Source of the DNA: Streptomyces litmocidini
GTDB taxonomy: Bacteria > Actinomycetota > Actinomycetes > Streptomycetales > Streptomycetaceae
Assembly (NCBI RefSeq): GCF_014649755.1
Contig: NZ_BMTQ01000004.1
Span: forward strand, 526,470 to 590,469
Reading direction: 5' to 3'
DNA: 64,000 nucleotides
The stretch's first letter is position 1, and each line of letters opens with the position of its first letter. The notes beneath the pieces were generated by a model that saw only the letters and a list, made by a program, of their open reading frames with translations, was not told where the DNA came from and did no database searches. Positions 50,564 through 58,612 of the stretch are shown in pieces. The position numbers were made by a program, and so were the translations under genes.

Positions 50564-51421
50564 TCAGGCGCTCTTGAGCTCCTGCCGCTGCCGGCCGAGG
50601 CCCTCGACCTCCAGCTCGACCACGTCGCCGGGGCGCAGGTACGGCTTGGGCTCCGGCTGGCCCATGGCGACGCCCGCGGGCGTGCCGGTGTTGATGACGT
50701 CGCCCGGGTACAGGGTCATGAACCGGCTGACGTACCGGACGACCTCCGCGACCGGGAAGATCTGGTCCGAGGTGTGGCCGTCCTGCTTGAGCTCGCCGTT
50801 GACCCACAGTTTCAGGCCGAGGTCCTGCGGGTCCGGCACCTCGTCGGCGGTGACGAGCCAGGGGCCGAGCGGGTTGAAGGTCTCGCAGTTCTTGCCCTTG
50901 TCCCAGGTGCCGCCGCGCTCGATCTGGAACTCGCGCTCGGAGACGTCGTGCGCGACGGCGTATCCGGCGACGTGCGCGAGGGCCTCCGCGTCGGTCTCCA
51001 GGTAGCGGGCGGTGCGGCCGATCACGATCGCGAGCTCCACCTCCCAGTCGGTCTTCACCGAGCCGCGCGGTACGAGCACGGTGTCGTCCGGCCCGACGAC
51101 GGTGTCGGCGGCCTTGAGGAAGACGACGGGCTCGGCGGGGGTGGCCTGGCCGGTCTCGGCGGCGTGCCCGTGGTAGTTCAGCCCGATGCACACCACCTTG
51201 CCGATGCGGCCGACCGGCGGCCCCACGCGCAGCCCGGTGGCGTCGAGCGCGGGCAGCACGCCGGCGCCGGCGGCGCCCCGGATGCGGTCGAGCGCGGAGG
51301 CGTCGGCGAGCAGACCGCCGTCGATGTCGTCGACGAGGGCGGACAGGTCGCGGAGGGTTCCGTCCTGGTCGAGCAGGGCGGGACGCTCGGCTCCCGGCGG
51401 GCCGACACGCAGCAGCTTCAT
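50564..51421 (-). CDS. Fumarylacetoacetate hydrolase (FAH) family protein
   Basis: 285 residues from ATG 51421 (GGAGAAGACC upstream). The C-terminal FAH domain shows GRIGKVVCIGLNYHGHAAET, WEVELAIVIGR, HDVSEREFQIERGGTWDKGK, SRFMTLYPGDVINTGTPAGV and GDVVELEVEGLG, with metal ligands (Glu in WEVELAIV and Asp). Closest to ureidoglycolate lyase and 2,4-diketo-3-deoxy-L-fuconate hydrolase types, enzymes that cleave or isomerise acylpyruvates. Operates possibly in sugar acid degradation; no partner genes in the same operon. Confidence 0.9.
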   Translation of the reverse strand: MKLLRVGPPGAERPALLDQDGTLRDLSALVDDIDGGLLADASALDRIRGAAGAGVLPALDATGLRVGPPVGRIGKVVCIGLNYHGHAAETGQATPAEPVVFLKAADTVVGPDDTVLVPRGSVKTDWEVELAIVIGRTARYLETDAEALAHVAGYAVAHDVSEREFQIERGGTWDKGKNCETFNPLGPWLVTADEVPDPQDLGLKLWVNGELKQDGHTSDQIFPVAEVVRYVSRFMTLYPGDVINTGTPAGVAMGQPEPKPYLRPGDVVELEVEGLGRQRQELKSA

Positions 51422-51558
51422 GGTCTTCTCCTTGTGGTCGAGGTGGGCCCGGTGAGGCCCAGAGGGTGCCCCGGCCGATGGAGTGCGGCCATCGGAGGAT
51501 TGGTCGATCGTCCAAGACGACGGGTCACTCTGCAAGACCCCGTTCACACACTGGACCC

Positions 51559-52278
51559 TTACGCGGGAGTAACCAGGGCGGCCTGCGGCATGTCCCGGTA
51601 GAGGAAGGCCCGCTCGACGGCGGTCCAGGTGGTGCTGGTGACGATGTAGAGCGCGGCGGCCAGCGGGACGACGGCGACCGAGATCAGGGTCGCGAAGGAG
51701 AGCAGCGGCAGGTACCGGGCCATGCCCGCGGCCACCGCGGCGCCCGGCTGCCCGGGCTCCGCCACGACCGGCGCGGGCTGCCGCCTGGCCCGGAGGTAGT
51801 TGTACGTGGCGACGGCGGCGACGATCGCGAAGAGCGCGAGGTAGACCAGGCCGGCCGGGCCGAGGACGCCGCCGTGGGAGAGGGCGTCGGCGTAGTGGTC
51901 GCCCAGCGGGGCGGCGAAGAGGCTGTGCCCGGCCATCCGCCCGCTGGAGAAGAGGTGGTACATCAGGAAGAAGGCGGGCGCCTGGAGCAGGCTGGGCAGG
52001 CAGCCCGCGAACGGCGAGACCTTCTCCCGGGCGTGCAGCTCCATGATCGCCTTCTGCATCCGCTCGGGGTTCTTGGCGTGCTTCTTGCGGAGGGCGGCGA
52101 GCTGTGGGGCGAGCCGGGTGCGGGCCTTCTGGCCGCGGGCGGCGGCCCGGGAGAGCGGGTGGACCGCGAGCCGTACGAGCAGGGTGAAGAGGACGATCGC
52201 GGCGGCCGTGGCGGTGGTGGCGAAGAGCGGCTGGAGCAGGTCGGCGAGCTGCTCGACCAGGGAAGCGAAGACGTTCAA
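51559..52278 (-). CDS. YidC/Oxa1-family membrane insertase paralogue
   Basis: 239 residues with a TTG start at 52278 (GGAGGG 5 nt upstream; the sequence begins LNVFASLVEQLADLLQPLFA). Five membrane segments of YidC: LFATTATAAAIVLFTLLVRL, the QKARTRLAPQLAALRKKHAK loop, FAGCLPSLLQAPAFFLMYHL, LVYLALFAIVAAVATYNYLR and YLPLLSFATLISVAVVPLAA. It lacks the long periplasmic domain of E. coli YidC and has a short C-terminal tail, so it is a secondary YidC. The adjacent DUF6412 gene is a usual companion in Streptomyces. Confidence 0.9.
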   Translation of the reverse strand: MNVFASLVEQLADLLQPLFATTATAAAIVLFTLLVRLAVHPLSRAAARGQKARTRLAPQLAALRKKHAKNPERMQKAIMELHAREKVSPFAGCLPSLLQAPAFFLMYHLFSSGRMAGHSLFAAPLGDHYADALSHGGVLGPAGLVYLALFAIVAAVATYNYLRARRQPAPVVAEPGQPGAAVAAGMARYLPLLSFATLISVAVVPLAAALYIVTSTTWTAVERAFLYRDMPQAALVTPA

Positions 52279-52369
52279 GGGAGCCCTCCGTGGGGTCTCG
52301 TCGTGCCGGGGCGGGGGAATTCGGCATGACGGATCCGCGAGAGGTGCTCGTCGTACGGGTACGGGCTCC

Positions 52370-52666
52370 CTACGCGGCCGTCGGGAGGGGACGGCCGGGA
52401 GCACGGGGTCTGCGGCGGCCGGCGGCGTCGGGGTCCCGCTGGGGCAGGAAGGCGGTGCGCCGCTCGCGGTCGCGGATGGCGGTGCGCACGGCGGTGGGCG
52501 GTACGGCGGGGGCCGTACGGGCGCCGAGGAGGGCGAGGACGACGCCGGTCGCGGCGAGGGCGACGGCGGTGGAGAGGCTCGTGCCGTCGGAGAGGAGCAG
52601 GTCGGCGAGGGCGAGCAGGAAGAACAGGGGCGCGACGACGCGCAGGACCAGGTCCCTGAGGGTCAT
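52370..52666 (-). CDS. DUF6412 small membrane protein
   Basis: 98 residues from ATG 52666 with an excellent AGGAGGTGACGGG ribosome binding site. Two predicted membrane helices (LVLRVVAPLFFLLALADLLL; LSTAVALAATGVVLALLGAR) and a basic C-terminal tail (DRERRTAFLPQRDPDAAGRR). Its proximity to the YidC paralogue suggests it aids insertion or is a partner. Function unknown. Confidence 0.8.
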   Translation of the reverse strand: MTLRDLVLRVVAPLFFLLALADLLLSDGTSLSTAVALAATGVVLALLGARTAPAVPPTAVRTAIRDRERRTAFLPQRDPDAAGRRRPRAPGRPLPTAA

Positions 52667-52755
52667 CCCGTCACCTCCTCCTCTCGGTCGTCCGACGGTG
52701 AGGACGAACGACGGGGCCGGGAAGTTCCCACCCGGTGCGCCGTTCTTCCGGAAAC

Positions 52756-53277
52756 TCACGCCTCCAGGGGGACGAGGAGGCGGCGGGGCCGGAGGAGGGC
52801 ACGGCTGACGGGATCGTCGGGGTCGGGGTCGAGTCCGGCGCCGGGCCGCATCTCGACGTCGGCGAGCGGCACGGGAAGACGGCAGGAGGGGCATTCGCCG
52901 TACGGGCCGAGTTCGGTGCCGCAGTCGGCGTGGTGGAAGTGGCGCAGCGGTACGGCCCCGGGGACCTCGGTCCGGCCCCAGGTGGCGAGCGAGCGCAGGA
53001 CGGGCCAGAGGGCGAGGCCACGTTCGGTGAGCACGTACTCGTCGCGCGGGGGCGACTCCCGGTAGCGCCGCCGGTCGAGGACGCCGGCCTCGACGAGGGC
53101 CTGGAGGCGGGCGGCGAGGACGGCGCGGGGGATGCCGAGGTGGACGAGGAAGTCGTTGTAGCGGCGGACGCCGTAGAAGGCGTCGCGGACGACGAGCAGG
53201 GTCCAGCGTTCGCCGATGACCTCCAGGGCGCGGGCGATGGAGCACTGCTGCCGGGCGTAGTCCTTGCCGAGAGCCAT
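52756..53277 (-). CDS. HxlR-family transcriptional regulator
   Basis: 173 residues from ATG 53277. The winged helix (YARQQCSIARALEVIGERWT, LVVRDAFYGVRRYNDFLVHL, VLAARLQALVEAGVLDRRRY) is typical of HxlR. A C-terminal extension includes Cys residues in DCGTELGPYGECPSCRLP that may bind zinc. The N-terminal Cys of the HxlR type (QQCSIA) can sense reactive aldehydes or quinones in relatives such as HypR/YodB. Divergent from an MFS exporter gene with two palindromic sites between. Confidence 0.92.
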   Translation of the reverse strand: MALGKDYARQQCSIARALEVIGERWTLLVVRDAFYGVRRYNDFLVHLGIPRAVLAARLQALVEAGVLDRRRYRESPPRDEYVLTERGLALWPVLRSLATWGRTEVPGAVPLRHFHHADCGTELGPYGECPSCRLPVPLADVEMRPGAGLDPDPDDPVSRALLRPRRLLVPLEA

Positions 53278-53298
53278 GGGTCCATCGTACGCACAAGG

Positions 53299-53347
53299 GG
53301 TTCGGTGAACGAACCTTGCTGCTACCTTGAGGTTCATTCACCGAACC
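53299..53347. promoter_or_regulatory. Pair of palindromic operators between HxlR regulator and MFS exporter
   Basis: Two 17-bp sites of form GGTTC-N7-GAACC at 53299-53315 and 53331-53347, centres 32 bp apart. The second is nearly the reverse complement of the first (16 of 17). They probably bind the HxlR dimer on the same face of DNA. Confidence 0.8.
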
Positions 53348-53366
53348 TACAGGTGGAGGTCCTCCC

Positions 53367-54776
53367 GTGCACCCGCTCACCACCACGGCCCCGCCCGAGT
53401 CCCGCCCCCGCCCCGGACGCCCCCGGGCCACCCTCGCCGTCACGGCCGCGGCCACCGCGGTCGCGCTGATGAACTACACGGCGCCGATGCTGACCCTCCC
53501 CGACATGGCCGCCGCCTTCGGGACACCGGCCTCGGCGCAGGCCTGGCTGCTCAACGGCACCCCGCTCGGCCTCGCCGTCCTGCTCCTGGTGGCCGGCGGC
53601 CTCGCCGACGCGCACGGCCGGCGCCGGGTCTTCCTCCTCGGCACCCTCGCCCTCGGCCTCACCACCGCGCTCGGCGCCCTCGCCGGCTCGACGCTCGCCT
53701 TCACCCTGGCCCGGATCGCCCAGGGCGCGGCGAGCGCGGCCGTCCTGGCGGGCAGCCTGGGCCTCCTCGCCCACGCCTACCCGGCGGGCCGGGACCGGAT
53801 CAGGGCCACCGGCGTCTGGGGCGCCTCGGTGAGCGCCGGCATCGCCCTGGGCCCGCTCCTCGCCGGCACGCTGAGCCTGGCCGACTGGCGACTGGCGTAC
53901 GGGACGCTGGGGGCGGCGGCGCTGGCGATCGCGGCGACGGGGGCGCGGACGCTGACGCACGACACGACCCGGGGAACGGGAGGGACGCGCCCCGACATCG
54001 CGGGCGCGACCGCCCTCGCCCTGGCCCTGGCGGCCCTGCTCACCGCCCTCACCCTCGGCCGCGACGGCTGGCTGCGGGCCCCGGTGGGCCTGCTGCTGCT
54101 CGCGGCCGCCGTCCTGACGGGGCTGTTCGCGGCGGTCGAGCACCGGAGCCGGGCCCCCATGGTGGACCTGGCGCTGCTGCGGCGGCCCGCGTTCCTGGCG
54201 TCGACGCTGGGGGCGCTGTTCACGGGCCTGGCGGTGATCGGCCTGTTCAGCGTGGTGCCGGCACTGCTGCAGGGCGGGGCGGGGATGACACCACTGGGCT
54301 CGGCGTGGCTCTTCCTCCTCTGGTCGGGCACGGCGTTCGTGACCGCGCTCCAGACCCGCCGCCTGGCGGGCCGGCTCTCCGCCGCGTACCAACTGACCCT
54401 GGGCTTCACCCTGTCGGCGGCAGGAATCCTCTCCCTCCTCGGGGCCCTGGAAGGCTCCTGGCCGCGGCTCGTTCCCGGCCTCCTCCTCGCGGGCGCGGGC
54501 AGCGGCCTCCTGAACGCGGCGCTGCCCCGCCTCGCGGTCGACTCGGTGCCGCCGGAGCGTGCGGCGATGGGCTCGGGCGCCAACAACACCGCCCGCTACA
54601 TCGGCTCCTCGGCCGGGGTGGCCCTGACGCTGGCCCTGGTGACGACGGGCCCGGACACGGCGCTCCTCGTCTCGGCGGCCCTGGCGCTGGCGGGCACGGT
54701 CCTCACCCTCGCCCTGGGCCGCCTCACCCGGCCGGCACCAGCTTCGCCCAGACGACGAGCCGGTAGGCGCTGCTGA
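53367..54776 (+). CDS. MFS transporter (DHA2-like)
   Basis: 469 residues, about 14 membrane segments. GTG start 53367 preceded by AGGTGGAGGTCC. Conserved motif A-like GGLADAHGRRRVFLLG after TM2, motif C region VWGASVSAGIALGPLLAG and a large central loop (residues about 200-215). Drug exporter of the major facilitator superfamily, likely repressed by the divergent HxlR protein. Its 3' end overlaps the convergent sortase gene by 53 bp. Confidence 0.9.
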   Translation: MHPLTTTAPPESRPRPGRPRATLAVTAAATAVALMNYTAPMLTLPDMAAAFGTPASAQAWLLNGTPLGLAVLLLVAGGLADAHGRRRVFLLGTLALGLTTALGALAGSTLAFTLARIAQGAASAAVLAGSLGLLAHAYPAGRDRIRATGVWGASVSAGIALGPLLAGTLSLADWRLAYGTLGAAALAIAATGARTLTHDTTRGTGGTRPDIAGATALALALAALLTALTLGRDGWLRAPVGLLLLAAAVLTGLFAAVEHRSRAPMVDLALLRRPAFLASTLGALFTGLAVIGLFSVVPALLQGGAGMTPLGSAWLFLLWSGTAFVTALQTRRLAGRLSAAYQLTLGFTLSAAGILSLLGALEGSWPRLVPGLLLAGAGSGLLNAALPRLAVDSVPPERAAMGSGANNTARYIGSSAGVALTLALVTTGPDTALLVSAALALAGTVLTLALGRLTRPAPASPRRRAGRRC

Positions 54777-55542
54777 ACTCGGGGGTGCAGGTGGTGAGCG
54801 TGAGATAGGCCCCGGGCGCGTCGTACCCGTAGGAGGGCCGGACGAGGGACCGGGGAACGTCCCGGATGACCCCCACGTCACGGGGAGCGGTCGAGGGCAA
54901 CACGCGATCAACCCGATAGACATAGGTACGCGCACGCGTGCGCACGGAGATCCGGTCCCCGTCCCGGAGCCGGTCGATGTACCGGAAGGGCTCGCCGTGG
55001 GTGTTGCGATGCCCGGCGAGGGCGAAGTTCCCGACGCTCCCGGGAGCGGCGGTCCCGGGATAGTGCCCCACGTACCCCTTGTCGAGGACGGACCGCTTGG
55101 AGACGCCTTCGGCGACGGGGACGGTGAGCCCGAGCCGGGGGATGCGGAGGACGGCGAAGGCGCCGGAGGACCCGGGGGAGACCGTACGGGACGACCCCGC
55201 GGCACGTGGGGCCGCCGACGGCCCGGAAGGCGCGGGAACCGGGGACTCCCCGCCCCCTCCGGCGGCCCCACCGGGCGCATCACCGGGAACACCGCTCCCG
55301 CTCCGGACGGGGGGAGGGATGTCCCACCCCCGCTCCAGGACGCGCACCTGGTCGAGGGCCTCGGCGCGGGCCTCCCGATTGGTCCACCAGAGCTGATGGA
55401 CGACGAGAAGCAGGAGGAGAACCCCGCAGGTGACGGCGGTCTCGGCGCCCAGCCACAGCGCGCGTGCGCCCGTACGGCATCGTCCTCGCCCCTGGACGAC
55501 GACCGGCACCCGCTCCCGTTGCGTGACGCGCACGCGGGGCAC
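54724..55542 (-). CDS. Class E sortase
   Basis: About 272 residues; the start is uncertain among GTG 55542, 55533 and 55509. One signal-anchor helix (AVTCGVLLLLLVVHQLWWTN), a Gly/Pro/Ser linker, then the sortase barrel: AVLRIPRLGLTVPVAEGVSK, catalytic His in NFALAGHRNTHGEPF, catalytic Cys in AYLTLTTCTPEFSSAYRLVV with the downstream Arg. LTTCTP is the class E signature, and these enzymes cut LAXTG signals; a LAGTG protein gene lies at 46573. The C-terminus overlaps the convergent MFS gene. Confidence 0.9.
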   Translation of the reverse strand: MPRVRVTQRERVPVVVQGRGRCRTGARALWLGAETAVTCGVLLLLLVVHQLWWTNREARAEALDQVRVLERGWDIPPPVRSGSGVPGDAPGGAAGGGGESPVPAPSGPSAAPRAAGSSRTVSPGSSGAFAVLRIPRLGLTVPVAEGVSKRSVLDKGYVGHYPGTAAPGSVGNFALAGHRNTHGEPFRYIDRLRDGDRISVRTRARTYVYRVDRVLPSTAPRDVGVIRDVPRSLVRPSYGYDAPGAYLTLTTCTPEFSSAYRLVVWAKLVPAG

Positions 55543-55596
55543 GATAAGCGCTGGGGCGCCAACTCTCCAGGCCCGTACAGCAGTACGGTGGAGGGC

Positions 55597-56604
55597 ATGC
55601 GCCCAGACACGCCTGCCGCCCACCTCACCGAAGCCGAGCGTCTGCTGCGCACGGCAGCGCAGTACCCCGGAGACCGGGAGCCCCTCTACCTCCGGGCCGC
55701 GGCCCACCGCGAACTCGCGGGAGACCGCCCGGCCGCGACGGCCCTGTACGACGAGCTCCTCGCCGGGGAGCCGGCGAACCCGGACCTGATCAGGGCGCTG
55801 AAGGCGGCGAACCTGTGGGAGTACGGCCACGAGGCCGAGGCCCGCGCGATCATCGACGGCCTCCGGCGGACGAGGCCGTCGGACGCGTCGGCGTGGGAGA
55901 TCACGGCGGAGACGCTGGAGGCGCACGACGAACTGGAAGCGGCGGAGTCGACCCTCACGGAGGCGACGAAGCTCCTGACCACACCCCCCTGGGACGACCT
56001 CCCCCACGCCACCCGCTCCCTGATCACCACCCGGCACCGGATCCGCCGGATGCTCGCACTGACGCACGACGAGTGGGACGACCTGGCGGACCGGCTGCAC
56101 ACGGGCACGGTCGGACTGGACGAACTCCACGACCCGAAGCGCCTGTGGTCGCTCGGCTCCTCCGACCCGGCGGAACTCCGGGCGGAGATCGCCCGCCTCC
56201 GCTCGGAACTGGGCACGTACCGCACGGCCCTCTCCCGCCCCTTCCCGGTCGCGGTCCTCCACTGGCCGGAACCGGAACTGGACGAGCTCCTGGCGGCCTA
56301 CCCGGAGCTGGAGGCCGAGTACCCCACGTACCGCGCCCACCTGACGGACATCGAGGCGTCCCTCCGCGAACTGTCCCAGGCGGGCACCCCGAACCTGGGC
56401 ATCGTCCGCGCCACGGTCCCCTCCTACGAAGCCTTCGCCGCCTCGGAAGCCACCCACCCCTCGAACGCGGACCTCCTCCCCCAGTACGCCACGACCCTGG
56501 CGGCCCGAGGCCGCGCAACGGCATGGCCACCGGCCCGGGGGGCGAAGTGCTGGTGCGGGTCGGGGCGGGCTTACGGGGAGTGCCACGGGGGCGACAGCAG
56601 CTGA
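55597..56604 (+). CDS. TPR-type protein with SEC-C zinc motif
   Basis: 335 residues from ATG 55597. The N-terminal part has helical TPR-like repeats (LTEAERLLRTAAQYPGDREP, ELAGDRPAATALYDELLAGE, LKAANLWEYGHEAEARAIID). A helical middle domain (LRAEIARLRSELGTYRTALS) leads to a C-terminal SEC-C zinc finger (AKCWCGSGRAYGECHGG), as at the end of SecA. SEC-C proteins of this kind are common in Streptomyces, function unknown. Divergent from the sortase gene. Confidence 0.85.
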   Translation: MRPDTPAAHLTEAERLLRTAAQYPGDREPLYLRAAAHRELAGDRPAATALYDELLAGEPANPDLIRALKAANLWEYGHEAEARAIIDGLRRTRPSDASAWEITAETLEAHDELEAAESTLTEATKLLTTPPWDDLPHATRSLITTRHRIRRMLALTHDEWDDLADRLHTGTVGLDELHDPKRLWSLGSSDPAELRAEIARLRSELGTYRTALSRPFPVAVLHWPEPELDELLAAYPELEAEYPTYRAHLTDIEASLRELSQAGTPNLGIVRATVPSYEAFAASEATHPSNADLLPQYATTLAARGRATAWPPARGAKCWCGSGRAYGECHGGDSS

Positions 56605-56696
56605 CTTCACCCCCGCCCGGATGGATCCGTACGATCGAATTATCCAAGGCGTGAGCGGGCCCTCACCGAAAAGGGCCGACGGAGGAGTGGCTAACT

Positions 56697-57158
56697 GTGC
56701 CTGAGGCTACGGACTGGACCCCGCCCCCGGGGTCCTGGGCGTCATCAGCAGCACGGCGCCGCAATATGCAGGCGATTCGCAGCCGGGACACGAAGCCGGA
56801 ACAGATCGTCAGACGGCTGGTCCATGCCACGGGACTGCGTTATCGCGTCGCGGCAAGGCCGCTGCCCAGCCTTCGCCGGACGGCAGACCTAGTCTTCCGC
56901 CCGGCGAAGGTAGCTGTCTTCATTGACGGCTGTTACTGGCACGGCTGCCCGGATCACTACGTGCCGCCCAAAACCAATTCGGGGTATTGGTCGGACAAGG
57001 TTGCGCGCAACGTCGCACGCGACCGGGACACGGACCAGCAGCTTGCGGCGGCCGGCTGGCTCGTGCTCCGCTTCTGGGAGCACGAGCCCTCAGCGGCGTG
57101 CGCCGACAAGATCACCGCTTCGGTGCGTGCGAGGCGAGAGAGGCTCCGCAGGAACTGA
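56697..57158 (+). CDS. vsr: Very short patch repair endonuclease (Vsr)
   Basis: 153 residues from GTG 56697 (GGAGGAGTGG upstream). Vsr nicks DNA 5' to the T of T:G mismatches that arise by deamination of 5-methylcytosine. Family landmarks: MQAIRSRDTKPEQIVRRLVH, RTADLVFRPAKVAVFIDGCY (catalytic Asp), WHGCPDHYVPPKTNSGYW and RDTDQQLAAAGWLVLRFWEH (Zn ligands and active-site His/Glu). It accompanies the convergent C5-cytosine methyltransferase gene with which it overlaps by 69 bp at the 3' ends. Partner pairing is expected for this family. Confidence 0.94.
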   Translation: MPEATDWTPPPGSWASSAARRRNMQAIRSRDTKPEQIVRRLVHATGLRYRVAARPLPSLRRTADLVFRPAKVAVFIDGCYWHGCPDHYVPPKTNSGYWSDKVARNVARDRDTDQQLAAAGWLVLRFWEHEPSAACADKITASVRARRERLRRN

Positions 57159-58469
57159 TTCCACTGCCTCATCAATCTCCAGCTGCACGTCGCCTGCGGC
57201 ACCATCACCCGAGTCCAGCTCGTACGTACGGGAAACCTCATCACGGCTTTCCGGGCGAAGGACGGCAATGATAGCCCTCCCCACCGCTTCAGCGACCGGC
57301 GGAGGAAAGGCATTACCCACCTGTCGATAACGAGCCGTCTTACCACCCTGAAAATCCCAGTCGGGCGGAAAACCCTGAATGATGGCTGCCTGCTTGACCG
57401 TAAGCATCGGCCCCTTAGGGCGGAAGAGGTCTCTTTCCGGGTCGGTCGTAGACTTCCCGAAATCGTTAGCAACCCCCATGGCGTCGATGCCAAGGGCCTC
57501 CCATGCCCGCTTGGCTCGCGTGGGACCCAGGTCAGCGCCCCCATGCTTCCTCGAACCGCCGACCAGCGTGGGAGCCACCCCCTTCGTACTGCCCTTCTCC
57601 GCACCGAATGCAGATTTCTTCCAGTCCTCGAAAACCTGCTTACCGGTGCGCTCACCCGGCCCGGCCGCCTCACCCTTTACATTGAGAGACCAGTAAGCTT
57701 TGCATCGCTCAAGCATTGTCTTCTCGAGTTCCTTGAAGACGGTGGCACGCTCCCCCTTCTTGTGCTTCGGCCAGACGAATTCACCATTTTCCCTGGCGAT
57801 ATCTTTACGAATCGCGACCAGAATCGCCCGAGGGCGCAGCTGCGGGACACCGTAGTCACTGGCATCGAGCCGACGCCATACGTGACTCATGGCTTCGCTC
57901 TGCTTCGCTACCGACCATTTTTCACTCACAAAAGGAACATCGTATCCGAGATCGAAAAGCTCGTTCACGATCTGTCGTCGATAGTCGATAAAAACGTGAG
58001 GCGGCTCGAGAATCCCCCGCACGTTTTCAATCATCACAGCTTTCGGCCGCAGGTTTTCAACGAGCTGAAGCATCGTCGGGAAAAGGTCGCGCTCGTCATG
58101 GGCCCCAAGCCTCTTACCCGCCAGCGAGAACGGAGGACAGGGGACACCGCCAGCCAGAAGATCAAGCTCTCGATGCTTCACACCAAAGCGCTCAGAAAGA
58201 TTCTTCGCGCCGTTCAGAAACTCTTCCTTCAGGAGTTCCTTGACATCCATGGGCTTCAACTGCTCCGCCCGCCCATCCTCCCACCCGGGCCACTGGCTCA
58301 CATTGGCCTTGAGCGTGTCAACCGCGTGGGAGTCCCATTCAATGAGGGCCAGGTGATGAAAGCCAGCGTTATGCAGGCCCACTGCCTGGCCCCCGGCTCC
58401 GGCGCAGATCTCAACCGAGGTCAACGGCGCGGTGGTCTGCGGGGCTGATCGGCCGCTGGCGGCGCCCAT
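57090..58469 (-). CDS. C5-cytosine DNA methyltransferase (Dcm-like)
   Basis: 459 residues from ATG 58469 (AGGAGGAGC 6-8 nt upstream). Conserved motifs of m5C methyltransferases: I (SVEICAGAGGQAVGLHNAGF), IV with catalytic Cys (LAGGVPCPPFSLAGKRLG), VI (VMIENVRGI), VIII (QLRPRAILVAI), IX-X (RQVGNAFPPPVAEAVGR). The variable target-recognition region spans about residues 215-340 (MLERCKAYWSLNVKGEAAGP), so the recognition sequence cannot be read. The gene is less GC-rich than the chromosome core. It lies next to a helicase, a ParB-fold gene and Vsr, a defence or R-M context. Confidence 0.94.
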   Translation of the reverse strand: MGAASGRSAPQTTAPLTSVEICAGAGGQAVGLHNAGFHHLALIEWDSHAVDTLKANVSQWPGWEDGRAEQLKPMDVKELLKEEFLNGAKNLSERFGVKHRELDLLAGGVPCPPFSLAGKRLGAHDERDLFPTMLQLVENLRPKAVMIENVRGILEPPHVFIDYRRQIVNELFDLGYDVPFVSEKWSVAKQSEAMSHVWRRLDASDYGVPQLRPRAILVAIRKDIARENGEFVWPKHKKGERATVFKELEKTMLERCKAYWSLNVKGEAAGPGERTGKQVFEDWKKSAFGAEKGSTKGVAPTLVGGSRKHGGADLGPTRAKRAWEALGIDAMGVANDFGKSTTDPERDLFRPKGPMLTVKQAAIIQGFPPDWDFQGGKTARYRQVGNAFPPPVAEAVGRAIIAVLRPESRDEVSRTYELDSGDGAAGDVQLEIDEAVESVPAEPLSPRTHRSGDLVGARR

Positions 58470-58612
58470 GGGCACGCTCCTCCTGGATGTGACGCAAATT
58501 AACTGCTCAAGTGTCGCAGAGGCAGCACCGTACCGCTGCCGCTCCAGGAGGAGTCTTGCAGTCTGCTGGGCAACCAGTCCATGCGGGGCATGAGCCAGTT
58601 GTCAACCGTCAG

